From: Sipunculus nudus
Taxonomy: Eukaryota > Annelida > Sipuncula > Golfingiida > Sipunculidae
DNA length: 64,000 nucleotides
NCBI GenBank assembly: GCA_026874595.1
Contig: CM049314.1
Span: 16,734,729 to 16,798,728, forward strand
Direction of reading: 5' to 3'
Position numbers and translations under genes: made by a program. This document shows positions 1 to 12,500 of this stretch, piece by piece (the stretch's first letter is position 1; each line of letters begins with the position of its first letter). The notes under the pieces were generated by a model. That model did not search any database and was not told where the DNA came from. It was given only the letters and a program-made list of their open reading frames with translations.

Positions 1-86
1 ATCACTGTCAAACGAAACCCTTCAGAACCACACCTGGAAAAAGTGAGCATTAATAAGATGAGGATGTAGTGTAAATGGGAGTTTAC

Positions 87-154
87 CTGTCTGAGCGTGC
101 GGGTGTGACATCTTCTGCATCATAAAACTCATCAAGTTCACTGTCAGAAGACAT
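87..154 (-). CDS. First coding exon of a divergent WDR44-like gene (partial)
   Basis: Read on the minus strand, an ATG at 154-152 opens 22 codons plus two bases, MSSDSELDEFYDAEDVTPAR and then SD. It stops at a consensus donor (GTAAAC, reverse complement of 81-86), so the rest of the gene lies to the left of the window. The start is acidic and contains EFYDAED, a good match to the FFAT motif (EFFDAxE) that binds the ER proteins VAPA/VAPB. Vertebrate WDR44, a Rab11-binding WD40 protein, begins with a very similar Ser/Glu-rich stretch and FFAT motif, so WDR44 is my best guess. Only 22 residues are visible. Another FFAT protein, such as an oxysterol-binding-related protein, remains possible. It lies head to head with the FXR gene. 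Confidence 0.55.
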
Positions 155-464
155 GGTGAAATAGGGATCCCAAAATTGTACAATTTCCTCAAATGTTACG
201 TTTCATAGATCTCAACATAACTGGAAGACATGTTGACATCTCGTTTACTTTTCGTGAACTCTCGTGCGGACGAGATCTCGATTTTACTGTTAATATTAAT
301 TTATGTATAATTCGAGTTAATACCAATTTTATTCAACTTAAATAATATATTTTACTAAATAATATGGACTAATTAACTGCTTCCGGCCTTTCTGAAAATC
401 AAATGTGATTTGTCCAGACTGCGTAGCTCTGAGGTATTTCCCACAATTCCCAGTAAATTTCAAC
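155..464. promoter_or_regulatory. Candidate bidirectional promoter and 5' UTRs
   Basis: The 310 bases between the two divergent start codons must hold the 5' UTRs and, if both genes start here, a shared promoter. Visible elements are an ETS-like TTCCGG (about 381-386) and ACAATTCCCAG at 443-453, which matches the core of the ZNF143/THAP11 element (ACTACAATTCCCAG) common in housekeeping and divergent promoters. The centre (about 275-370) is very AT-rich, with no clear TATA box at a fixed distance from either ATG. Transcription start sites cannot be placed from sequence. Confidence 0.5.
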
Positions 465-515
465 ATGGTTGACCTTGCTGTTGAGGTGCGCGGACGAAAC
501 GGCGTTTATTATAAA
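465..515 (+). CDS. FXR1: FXR exon 1 (residues 1-17)
   Basis: Encodes [17 protein letters not shown], the start of the first Agenet/Tudor repeat, closely matching the vertebrate start (VEVRGSNGAFYK). It ends in phase 0 at a GTAAGT donor. The 17-codon length equals what I recall for human FMR1 exon 1. The ATG follows CAAC and the ZNF143-like box. Confidence 0.95.
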
Positions 516-3500
516 GTAAGTGTTTATAATGCATTTCAGGAAGCAAATAGTCTATTTATCTGTTAAATTATGGTTATTTATAAGAACTAAGTTCGTCCAT
601 ATGGTGCATAACGTCAGTGATCTATGCTTAGAGACGAGGGTTGTTATGAAAGTTGCCGGTTGTGGAGAAAGCGTGCTGTCGACGGTCGGCTCTCACCTGT
701 CAAAACAGACAGAGCGAGATGTCAGGAAGGCTGGAACTGATAACAAAAGCTGATATTTATTTAACATGCTGTCAGTTTCCATAATTTTCTTCTTCAATAT
801 GATATTATCGAATATTATGGGAATGAATGGACAAACTTTAGCTAAGATTTGCTGGAGGTGCTTGCATTTCTGGGAAATTATTGAAGCGTGAGTCAGTTAA
901 TAAGTTATTTTGTTGGGGGAGGCTAGAACCTGAGTATTTGGGGGATTCATTCTGCATCATTGATTGATAACCAGCCTTTGACATTATACTAGTGTCTTAG
1001 TGATTTCTTTTTATAACTGTTGACTGTTCTGATTGAAACTGAGCATAGTCCATAGACAACAGTTTAAGATGTGTTGATAACATTTCCATGAAAAGTTGCT
1101 GATTACAGCATTTATCACCATTGATATTGATTAAAAATGGCTGAGGTTGCATTATTTGATGACCACCTGGTATTTTCATTCACATTATTGAGTTAACATG
1201 TATAGTATGGATAAATATGATTGTACAAAAGTTTGCTAACCAGATTTCCCAGAAGAAAGATCGTACTTTGACCAGGAAGGAATGGTAAACTAACTAAACT
1301 GTGATTTTGAATTCTGATTTCATTGTAATTATATTTTAAGTGAAATTTTTATTCAGTGCCATGATCTCTGTATGAAGTAGGTACATTATTTTAAAAGATT
1401 AACATATTATTTATAATTGTTTGAGTTCTCTTTAAGAGAACAGCACTAAGTCTGTTAATCATGTGTGAGAGAATACTGATGTGTTAGGCATTCCACATAT
1501 TGATATAACATTGTCAGTTATATATTTATAAATTGATTTCTTTCTTCTTTTACTTTGACTTCATTTTCAGTGGGCTCTGAGCCTCTGTTGGTCAAGCTTT
1601 AAAAGCCACCTCATTTCTTTCAGGGAGTTGTGCTAGGGTGTGGGTTCCTGATTAGTTCTGGTTTTATATGTCCAGCTCTGTGCCCACATCAGTGCACCTG
1701 GCACATGATAGGAAACTGTCAGTGCACCCTTGGCAGTATTTTTTTCAGCCGTGAAAAGAGATGTGTGTACAAATGGATTGAGGTGTTTACCTTGTATTAC
1801 TATTAGTGAGACACTAATAGTGACCCCTATCAGAAATAGCAAGCAAAGCTAGAAGACATCCATTAGCACTTAGAATTAATATTTAATAGGAGGTACTCTT
1901 TCACAATGTGCCATATTTGTTTACTGTAAACAGAATGAAATTGTAACCGAAAATAGTGAATGCAGAATTGTCAGACACTGAGTTAGCATCACTGTGTGTC
2001 TGTATAAGAGACACTGGCTGAGGAGACTAATCATCTCATAAATCATATGATGCAGCAAGTGCATTTGTTTAGCTATTGATGATGAACGACAAGTGGATTT
2101 GAATATTTTTGAAAGGTTGCATAAAGATCATGAAGGGTCCATATTGCTGTAGAGTACTGGCAGTTTGTCTGTATGTTTGTTATCCTATGGATGTTTTTTG
2201 CTTCTCAAGTTCTGCTTGTCCAACAATGTGTTTTCCATCATGTTGTAGCTGCTTTATGCAAGCTACCAGTATTCATCAGAATTTCAGAATCTGAGTGTCA
2301 TTTTCTTGAAAGCCATCAGATTTCATGATTTGTGAATTGTCTGCAGAAAGAACTTCTGGTTAATAATTCTTTGAATCAACTGTAAAAAGTATCCATTGAA
2401 GATTTAAAAGGAACCTTTGTATTTTACTGAAAATGGGAAGATCCACATTGTTGTAATCCTTGTTGTTATTTTTCACACTCAGTGACCTGTGCTGGATGTA
2501 GTGTCAGGCTCAGAAACTTGTAGCCACCTCCTTTATCTCCTACCTCTGGTGGTTTGTGTGGTCACACACATCTAACTTGATTTCTGCTTTAATAAGTTAT
2601 TGCTGGATGTCAATATGCAGCTGAAGTCAGTCAGTAAATATAAGTAGTATCAAGTATAGTACAGTGCATAACAGACATGGGGTCTATTACAGATGTTCTA
2701 TTACTATTACTATTACTTTCAATTTCTGATATTACTATTACTATTACTATTACCACAGTTTATCTTCTATTACTATTACTATTACTTGGGTATCTATTAC
2801 TATTACTATTACTTAAACTGATGAGTGGATTCTAGACCTTGTGCAGCCATGAGTGCTATAAACTAGCACTACAATCATTTTTAAATAACAAGCACCTATA
2901 TCATCCAGTTATAACCTACACAATTTTCTTATACTGTGTCTGTCATTTACAAGAAGCCTAATGATACTGGAGATCTTAATTATTTCAGCTTCTTAAATTA
3001 TGTTTTTTTTTTATATTTTGAAAACTCAATGATTATAAGGACGCTTTAAGTCGAAATGATAAGTTAATTGTATGAACTCTTGAATACATGTAATTTAAAA
3101 GCAACCCATTGTACAGGACCTGGCATACGTAAAATATTGATTTATAATAATATGCATACTTGTACATTTTATATTATTTTCATATATATTTTACATAAAT
3201 TTATTTTATAGTACATACTTCCATTTAGATTTGATCTTCTTTCTCATAGTTAATAAATTAAGATTTTCAGTGTAACTAAAAATTGTCTCCAAATTAATCA
3301 TAGTATTCATGATTATTGCATAATATCATTTAGTATCAAAACTAACAATTCAGTCCTTTATGTATGTATCAGGAGAGGAATTTATGTAGGGCTGTGTCCT
3401 GTTTCCCATTCCTTATTAATATATCCAATAAAAATACTGTTTATGTCAAGATTCTGGACAGATTCTAAACTGGAGACAAAAGTACCCATCTTCTCGGGTG

Positions 3501-6500
3501 TATTATTTTATCACATCTTGAGAGTGAACAGAGAGCTGGTAAACTTTACAATAATGCTAGCATGCATGGCTTTTATTCTTCAGGCATGCCCTTCTTCATT
3601 GCAGCAAAACCAGCATAGGATAATTTAGGAATATAGAGAGTGAATTAAACTTACATCAATTTTACAAAACAAATAAAATATTATATATATCACTTTCACA
3701 ATAAATTTGGTATTAAACAATCATGTACTTTAAATTTTGTACATAACAGGATCTAATTATTTGATATCAAAATTTCACATATTAAATAATAAAATATTAA
3801 CAGTTACTTATATTCTCATATTATATAATCAGATAAATTAATATCTTGAAAAAAAATGGTTCATTTAATTTTCAAAATATAAATTAACATAATTTAAGAT
3901 ATTGAATGAAGGTCTTCAAAATTGGTACTATGAAATAACAGACAAGTATTAAAAGAATAGTTTTAAAAGAATATGTATATAAATTAACTAGATCATACAT
4001 GTGCTTGCAGTATGACTTTATCTGAGTGAATTTAGTACTGGTATGGGTTTAAATAGCATTGTAGGCTTCAATCCTTTTGGGTAGTGAAAACACCATAAGC
4101 TTATCATAAACATTTTGGGTCTGCACTGGGTCTGGTTCCATATTATATTTTTCTTGAATGTGTGTTATTGTAATCTGTATAATTAAAATGCAAAGTGGTT
4201 TGTGAAAATAAATCAAGGTACATTTCAGAATATGCACATGGATTGATAGATGTGAGATAATAATACACAATAATAATACACTATTTATCTGTCTCTTAAC
4301 ATTAAACATGCCTCTGTTTATCCATGGTTTACCAATCAAAAGTTCAGATTGTGCCAGGTAACTTATTTGGCTGTGACCTGCTCTGTCCAGTACTCTTATG
4401 TAATTAGCACCAGTGGTCACCAGCAATGTGGCAGCTGGCCAATGCTTGTCTCAACAATAGGCACATCCTGGGCAATTACTGGACAAGAACTGAGTCTGTT
4501 CAGCATTATTTGCTGATATGCTTCATGATCAAGGGGCTCACAGGAAGTAATAGAAAGTAATATGTATTACTCTATTACTTTGCCTTCTGTTTCTATTACT
4601 ATTACTATTACAGCTCAAATTTTTGAGTCTATTACTATTACTATTACATGGAAAAAGCTGTAATAGTCTATTACTATTACTTATTACTATTACCCCATGT
4701 CTGGTGCATAAATATTACAGCCATGAGAATGCCCCAGATTTGAAGTGCTGAAATTCAGATGCATTTATTCCACCGCTTCCATGGTATTGGCACTGTAATG
4801 AACATTGTACATATTCATTTAGTCCTAAAATTGACCTAACTTGACAGGGTTTAGGTCTACATTTTTTCTTGGGAAATGAATCCACATGTCTTGGCTGACA
4901 GTTAGTCATGCGTGACTACCGTTTGGATGTATCTGTCATCAGATTATTATGCTCCACAGACCACTTGTATTCACATCAAACATTTGTTTACAAATAACAG
5001 GCTTTAAGCAGATAACATAAAATATTACAGAAAGCAGATTATGTTCAAGAATCATTTATGGCATTTTATCTCTCAATTTCTGAAATTTCATATGAAATGC
5101 CAAACTGATTGGGCAGTGTTTAAGAAGTTTTATATAATGCCTATTTCCTGTCTGACAGCAATGTATGGTATCTTGTTTACAGAAGATTTGGTGTTTAAAC
5201 AAATGTTTGGCCAAACTGTTGGGCTGGAAATATATTTTAATTCAATCAGTTGCTGCTATTGTTCTTTTGAAATCAACCTTTTCCCTTTAACAGGTTTGGT
5301 TTTGTATTAAACTTGTTACTGTGAGTTCTTGTGGGTATCATAAACAATACTTATGTCAATTTCTGATCGATGGCCTATGTTTTGCATGAATGGAAATCAG
5401 GAGATAATAATCCTCTATTTAGACACTTAATCATAGTTGGAACTGTATATTCCCAAATGCGTTCCATGACTTGGTGAAGGAATCTCCAGAATTTACTTTT
5501 ATGTCATCTACATTTTGGTTGTGGCACAACTATGAAAAGCAGATAGTATTCATTTTGTTTCTGTTATTATGAGCAACTTAAATACTAAGACCATAAATGT
5601 AATTCAGATGACAGGGAGTCTACACAGTAAAGTGATATTTTGTTCTTTTAGTGTGAATTACCTGTACCAGATGAGTGAAATACATATTGTACACCTGATG
5701 CCTCAGGGGGACGTCTCAGTTCTCAAGACCAAGGACACTGTGTCCTGTTTTGTGTGAGAATCATTGTCTTATCTATCATGCAATGTGGACTGGGGTGATA
5801 ATTTGGTGGTAACATCCACAAATTACATCTATTCAGTAGGGTTTTTTTTCACATTACATGAAGAGTTTGGCATCATCAGTCACACGCATTTCTTTTCATT
5901 CTAGGCTAATGTGAAGACACTTGGGCATGAAGATTTGACAGTCAGCTTTGAAAATGAGTAAGTAGCCAGTGGCTCTTCATATCATTAAACACAGTTTCAC
6001 TTTTGTCATATAATAAGATGATTTATTTAAATCAGCAGGCTACCTGTGTTTTATCTACATAAGCCATTTTTATAAGCTCATCTATGACAGGACATATTAT
6101 GGTATACCTACAGTATAATGGTATTTACTATTAGTCTGTTACCTTTTAGTGCTGCCGCAATAACTTACCAGGGCTTTGCTGGATTTTCGTAAAAATCACC
6201 ATAACTACTAAAAAATAAATTATCTCACCTAAGTTTGGTTCCTGGCAAAATCCATGCATATTTAATGAGGTCAGAGCTCACCAGACATTGGTGGGGATGT
6301 CATGGCCAGCCAGAAATCTGGATTTCAATGGAAATCATTATAAATATATACCAATAGGTTTTCTTACCTGAATTAAATACTCTGAATATTTAATGAGGTC
6401 AGAGGTGACTTTACATACAACTGGTTTATTGTGCACCATATTCTTGTTTTGCCATATTATAAGTCATTTGTTTAATCTTATTCTCTGTCTGTCTTATACT

Positions 6501-9500
6501 CAGGGATAGAATACAACTTTTCCTACCATGCAACATGTAGGCTCAGGTTGCAAAAATGACTTAATTGTATCCCCATATGTAATGAAATTCGGGGATACTA
6601 TGCTTGCAGCATAGTCCAGCCACCAACTGCTGCAGAGAAATCTTGTGAGTGAGATTATTAAAAAAATGCACAGATCTTTATTAAACTAGACATATCCATT
6701 TAGGTAAAGGTGAAAGGACGAAGCCTGTTTAATGGGTAATGTTGGGACGATATGGGTTTTTGATATCATGATAATTATTCAAATTTTATCGCGATTTACC
6801 GTGATATCGCGATATTTTTAATTATATATAATGGCATTAATAGCCATCAATAATGATATTTATAACAACCACCTTAAGTCTTGACTTTATACAAGGGGTT
6901 AAGTATTAATATCATTTATACCTATTGTGCCAGTACCACAGAATGACTCATTAAGTGATGTAAGTTGCATGAAGGTCCTGATGGTGTGTAAGCTTGAGGC
7001 ACGGGTAGTCCTGCCCCCATCGTCAAATCACGCTTGTCAGAACTTTCCATCAGTTTCCTATAGCTACATAAAAGCCGGAGAATCCCGGCGAATTTTCGGA
7101 GAGCGTGTCAAACCAATCATGGCTAAATATACCATCCCAATTGTATATGGCAAAATATGCAACCCTTATGGAATGTTCGATTCCGTGGTGACACTTTTAT
7201 GTTGACATTTTCGTTCCATGCAATAAAAGCATAAACGTGTATTTATTGCTATTTCATACGCTCCCGAGGCAGCGGAAATCTTGCGCTTCTAAAGAAGCAA
7301 CTGATTTTCACGCTGCCAGCTTTGACCGTTTATGATATATTTAGACACCAGATGGCGGTTTGTTGTCCACTGAAATAAACGTGCGTATGATGTGACAAGC
7401 AGCCAATCAGATGCCAATAAACAAACACTCGACAGGCATCCTGGTTCCGCCCATTGCCGCGCTTCAAGCGCCGTTTGATGAGTTTCCGGTTGAATTTAAA
7501 TTGCTCCTCTGCATTCTCGCATCAGCGACCGATTCGATTATGACATTATGACTGTGTTAGCGTAGCCATGTATCTGTTGTCTGCAGAACTGAAACCAGCC
7601 AGCGAGGTGTGCACGAAGCCTTTGTTGTTACGTTTCGTTTGAATTACAGCTCACCGGCCGAGCATCCTATATGCCCAAGGCCCTAAGCAAACCACGTCAG
7701 GGGCAATTCTCTCTGAGCCTCTGGCCTGTTTAGACGGTTACGCTGGGGGATGAGCTGTCACTCAAAAGAAATGAATATGATTGGCTCCGTGTATTCCTCG
7801 CTTGGCTTTGTCTTCCAGCACAAAGTTTCATCTGATTGGACAAAAATACAGTGCTCCCCTCTGGTGTTGCAAAGCAGGATACGAGGTCATAACAAACAGC
7901 GCCTTACGATATAGGAAGTAGCCCTATAGGTAAAGCGCTGTGTAAAGAGCGTAGCTATTTCATTATAATGATATTTTCTCCTGGAATTCTCAAGCTTTTG
8001 TCCTCTCTGATTCATCCTGCTACTTTCGGACATTTCCAACTAATCCCGAAGTCTGTAATCACACGGTTCAGCCCACACGGGTGTATTCAAATACATGCGA
8101 TTTTTAAAAATAAATGTGATTCTTTGAAATAAATTTATTTTGAACTTCAAGGGCTTGCTTGTGAACCAAAATCGTGAACAAAAATTGATATCCTGATATC
8201 GCGATAATAGAAAAGTTGACGGTATGATAACCGTAGCTGTCAGATATCGTGATAATACCGCATACCGGTAACCGTCCCAACCCTATTAATGGGGTCATAG
8301 CCTTTACTAGGAGAGTGATCTTGACCTTGAATCTGTCCACTTTTGATGAAAATCAGCCAAATACTTGAACATCTCAACAAGGCTGTATGGTATGGTCCAA
8401 AATTTAGGTTGGCCAAAGATCTAAGACAGCTTTGTCTTGTACAGGAGACAGGTGGCGGCACCTATAATCCTTTCCTTGTTTTTATATGCCCATCATATGA
8501 TGGAAGTTTTATGACCATCTGTCTGTTAACTTTTAGTGTCACAGCAAAAACTTTCCAGGGCTGTAATGGATTTTCACCAAATTCACCTTAAATTTCTAGC
8601 CTAAGTTTGTTTTCTAGCAAAATCCGTGCATATTAATTGAGGTCAGAGGTGAGAGGTCACCACACTTTAAAGGCACCGCGTTGACTTAACAAAAATCCTA
8701 TGGATTTTCATGAAACTCAATATACATATTAACCAATACAGTTTTTCACCTCAATTTAATTCTCAGCAGATTTCATGCATATTTGATGAGGTCACAGGTT
8801 CCACAGATATACATGGTTCTTGCCAGGGCATTCAAGCGTAAAGGCCATTGTTAATTGTAGAGATGACGCCAGATGATCAGTGCTGTTACACTGGTATATC
8901 CTGGTGCCTCACTGTAATGACAAAATCGTCACCACTCACTTAATGATGTTAATGCTGATTGAATGAATGTTCAGGTTTGAAAGTTTTAATGTAACTGTCC
9001 AAGTTTTGACAGACTTTTCAGCTGAAATCAGACTGCATATTTACTAAGATCATGACAGAATTGCCTGTTGTTTGTTTATAATATGACATAGTTGACAAGT
9101 GGATTTTTGCCGTTTTGTTGTTCCCAGGCATCACTGGTGTTATAGGGGATGTAAATCATTGGCTGACATAGAGGTCATAAATTATGGACGTAAATCATTT
9201 AGCTTAGGACATGTTTTGCCTTGATAGAATATTTTTTTACAAACAAATGAGCAAGACAATCCTGTTTTCTTGTATACAAGGGCAGTATCAGTTTATTTTC
9301 ATACATTTTTGCTGGGCCCTATACTGTGCACCTCAGACACTACAGCCATTGCAGCCATATCAGGACTGAGTCATTAAGATTTGAGTGTCCAAACATGTGC
9401 ATGTCATCATTGCATATACATGAACTGATTCATTCCAATTGACCTTGTCAGTCAAATGCTTGTTTGGATAACTCTGGATAAATTAATCTGTTTCTTAGCC

Positions 9501-12500
9501 TCACTTGCATTTTAAGTATAAAGTTAACATGAAGTAATTTGTATGTATCAGAAAACTGGAGTTCTTCAATATTTTTTAATTAAAGAAAAGCCAAAAGAAC
9601 ATGACTTGTCATCTCACAAGTTGACAGATTACACTGAATTTCAGCTTCATACATAACATTTGTAAGTACTGAACTTGTACAGTGACCTTTCTGGCCTTAA
9701 ACTAGCATCAATTAAACATGAAGACTTAGCTTTCTGCTGACCACACCAGTTTGATTCCCAGCATGGCTATGAGAGGTGAAGGGCATTTTTACACCATGAT
9801 CCAATGGTGTACTGACAATTAGCTTATGTTTTTATTCAATTGTCATTCAGTCAAATTGTCACAAGATGAGAATACTAAAAATAGGAAGCAATGCTTGAGT
9901 GTCATAAGGGAGTTGCAGAGACCAGAAAGACTCTAAACCTTTGGTATAACATTGATAATGAATTTTCTGTATGTATGTTTGCTCTACAAGTCATTCATTA
10001 TTAACAGAGCTGGATGATTGTCCCCTGCTTTTGGAACGGGGGACATTGATTTGGGTTTGTCTGTCCCTTTTGTTTTGGTGGGGATAACTTTCCTAAATAT
10101 TATCCAGTTTCATTCAAATTTGGGTCAGTAATTGCCCTCATGCATAACTTGGTTGGGATTAGTTTTGGAGTGTCTGTTTGAAAATTGATTATCACCAGCT
10201 ACAGAACAAACAAAAATTTTCCTTTTTGTTCCCCATTCTCAACCAAAATTATGACATCTGGAGTCACCTTCAGGAGAAAATTAAAACTAAAACATATTGA
10301 GAAGGCACAACAAGAGAAGGCACAACTAGAGGTGGAAGCCAGGGACATAAATTCCACCTATTTACTTGTTTGGATTTCAAACAATCAGGTAACGAGGTAT
10401 GGTCACATATGTTAAATGTAATCGGATTTCAAGGAATATTTTAAAAGGCTACAGAAAAATTAATGAGACTTGATCTGGTAGAAGAAATTAGACTTGCTCA
10501 TTTTTTAATAAATATATTTTGCCAGTTATGCAAGTTTCCTTTAAAAATTGTTAATAATCACTCAGATTTTATTTCCTTAACTAGCACTTTATCATATCTT
10601 AGGACACTAGGCAAAGCTCCAAACCCCTTCAAATATCCCCCCCTCCAGTTTATGCAAATTTGAATTTTATAAGGAGAAACTGTGAAATTGTACTCTTCTG
10701 TTTTCTAAAAACTGATAAACTACAAGATTAAAGATATAACAAACATAGTCTAGTCAGTTCCTGTATATTCTTTTGCCCAAGTACATTTTGTAAAAATATG
10801 TTTGGAAGCACACTTTATGCAGCCAGACATGGAGTAGCAGGTATGGTCTCTGGTACAAGTGATTTCTCTGTATGACAGTGCTGATGAAGTCACGTGGTGC
10901 GGCTTGGCATTGATTATAGTGCTGTTCTTGGAAGGGAACAGAAATAAACCAAATGAGAACAACTAAAAATTCAAGACAGTAACATCTCCTACACTTTTAT
11001 TCCAGAAACGTTAATGGATGTTTGGCCTTTAAAACAATTATAGTGATAAATGTGAAAGACTTAACACTTCCTTAAAGAGAATTTTCAGGTTGGTTTATGA
11101 TTTACTCATTTCTAATCGGTTTGGAGGAATAAAGTTAGTTTGGGACTGATATTTTCTTCTTGCCTCACAGCGTATTTCCAGAAAAGCGGCTACCATTCAC
11201 AGAGGTTCGGCTCCCGCCGGCACATGGGACCCCTAGTGGGCATCAGTTTCAAGAAGGTGAAGAGGTGGAGGTGTTGTCGCGATCATCAGAACAGGAACCG
11301 TTTGGCTGGTGGCACGCTCGAATCAAGATGATGAAGGGAGAGTTTGCGGTGGTGGAATACTTAGGCTGGGATTCAGCATATACAGACATAGTGTCAGTGG
11401 ACCGCATGCGTTCTATCAATACAAAGTGAGTACCCAGATATTGAAGTGACAGAGCAATCCAGCTCACATAGGAGTCTGTCGCATCCCTAATAATATAAAA
11501 TGTATCATGAGCAATGACGTATTCACATTTCCCATGTTCATACAGGAAGCATATATTATAACTGTATTGAATTGAGTCAATTTGAGCTAACAGTTGGTGT
11601 TGATTATATTTACCATGTTTAAGCTTTTAGTTGAATCAGTTTGACCTAACAGTATGTTGATTATGTTTTGCAGTGGCCCTTTATCCCATGACGCCTTCTG
11701 TAAGTGCACAATAGAAGTACCTCAGGATCTCAGAGAGGCGTAAGTAAACTTTCTCAGTCCCGTCACTTGTGCTGTCTTTATAATCTTTTAACTCAATACA
11801 GCACAAAGTGAATTGTTTTGAAAAGTACAAGGCCCTACAGATTTGAAAGTTAGACAGGTTTTGGTATGATGAAGAAAGAAAGAACTGCTGGAAATAATTT
11901 TGTTTTTCATTTTAGGCAGATATCTTTCTTTGTATACAGTGATAAGAGATTATGTAGATGTGGATGGGAAATAGATAAGTTATTGTTCCAAGGCATATTT
12001 AAAGTTTTTAGTCACCCTGGAAACTACTGATTTGTACTGGCAAGTTTCAAAAGAAGGGGAGAGAATATGCTTGTAAACTGTGACATAAATACCAGATGGA
12101 ATGGACCTAGAACTTCAAGCTGTATACCAGTATGTTTCATTTAAAACTGCTAGTGCTAATGCTACAGATTTCAGTCAGCTCTTACAATTAGCTAAGCCCT
12201 CTGCCTGATTGCATTCTGTATGAATCTTGTTTATTATTGATTACAGTAATATGAATTGGTATATTGTGACTTTCACTCATGGTTGTGCTCATAATAGATA
12301 AAACCTGATGAGAGGATGATTTTTGTTGTAGATGCCAAGAAGAAAAAAACTTGACAGACTTTAAAAATGTGTGTGGTTCCTGTATGATTCTGTTTGACAG
12401 CGACACATGTCAGGTTACAGTGTTGGTGAGTTTCTATTCTGCATTAAGCATCAGTGTATTACTGCATGCATGTTAAATTCTAGCCCAACGGGCTATGTAC

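Larger units (their letters stand above)
2672..4703. mobile_element. Non-autonomous hAT transposon with subterminal TATTAC arrays
   Basis: Perfect 12-bp terminal inverted repeats, CAGACATGGGGT at 2672-2683 and ACCCCATGTCTG at 4692-4703. They are flanked by a perfect 8-bp target-site duplication GTGCATAA (2664-2671 and 4704-4711). An 8-bp duplication and termini starting CAG are diagnostic of the hAT superfamily. Just inside each end are arrays of TATTAC (about 2684-2812 and 4566-4691), running in the same orientation on the + strand at both ends. The 2.0-kb body is AT-rich and has no transposase; the largest ORF (125 codons, minus strand) has no recognisable motif. It must have been mobilised in trans. 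It lies inside FXR intron 1. Confidence 0.9.
516..5904 (+). other. FXR intron 1
   Basis: GTAAGT to TTCTAG, 5.4 kb of AT-rich DNA. It contains the hAT element at 2672-4703. Outside that I see no exon-like sequence and only chance ORFs. A small palindrome (CTATTAGTGAGACACTAATAG with one unpaired centre) lies near 1799-1819. Confidence 0.85.
5958..11170 (+). other. FXR intron 2
   Basis: GTAAGT to CTCACAG, 5.2 kb. It holds two copies of a dispersed repeat (about 6050-6440 and 8480-8830), an older repeat interrupted by a hAT element (6590-8475), and a small hairpin repeat near 10020-10044 (GTCCCC paired with GGGGAC). The rest, about 8.85-11.1 kb, is unremarkable AT-rich sequence. Confidence 0.85.

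Noticed and set aside
4049-4426. 125-codon minus-strand ORF inside the first hAT element, considered as a transposase remnant
   Set aside because: No RNase H-like, zinc-finger BED or hAT dimerisation motif can be seen.
8240-8461. Minus-strand ORF similar to one at 43957-44181 (shared FGPxH, SPSKGHDPI-like strings)
   Set aside because: Both are carried by the same dispersed repeat, one is interrupted by the hAT insertion, and no known domain is present. Similarity reflects repeat ancestry, not a gene family.
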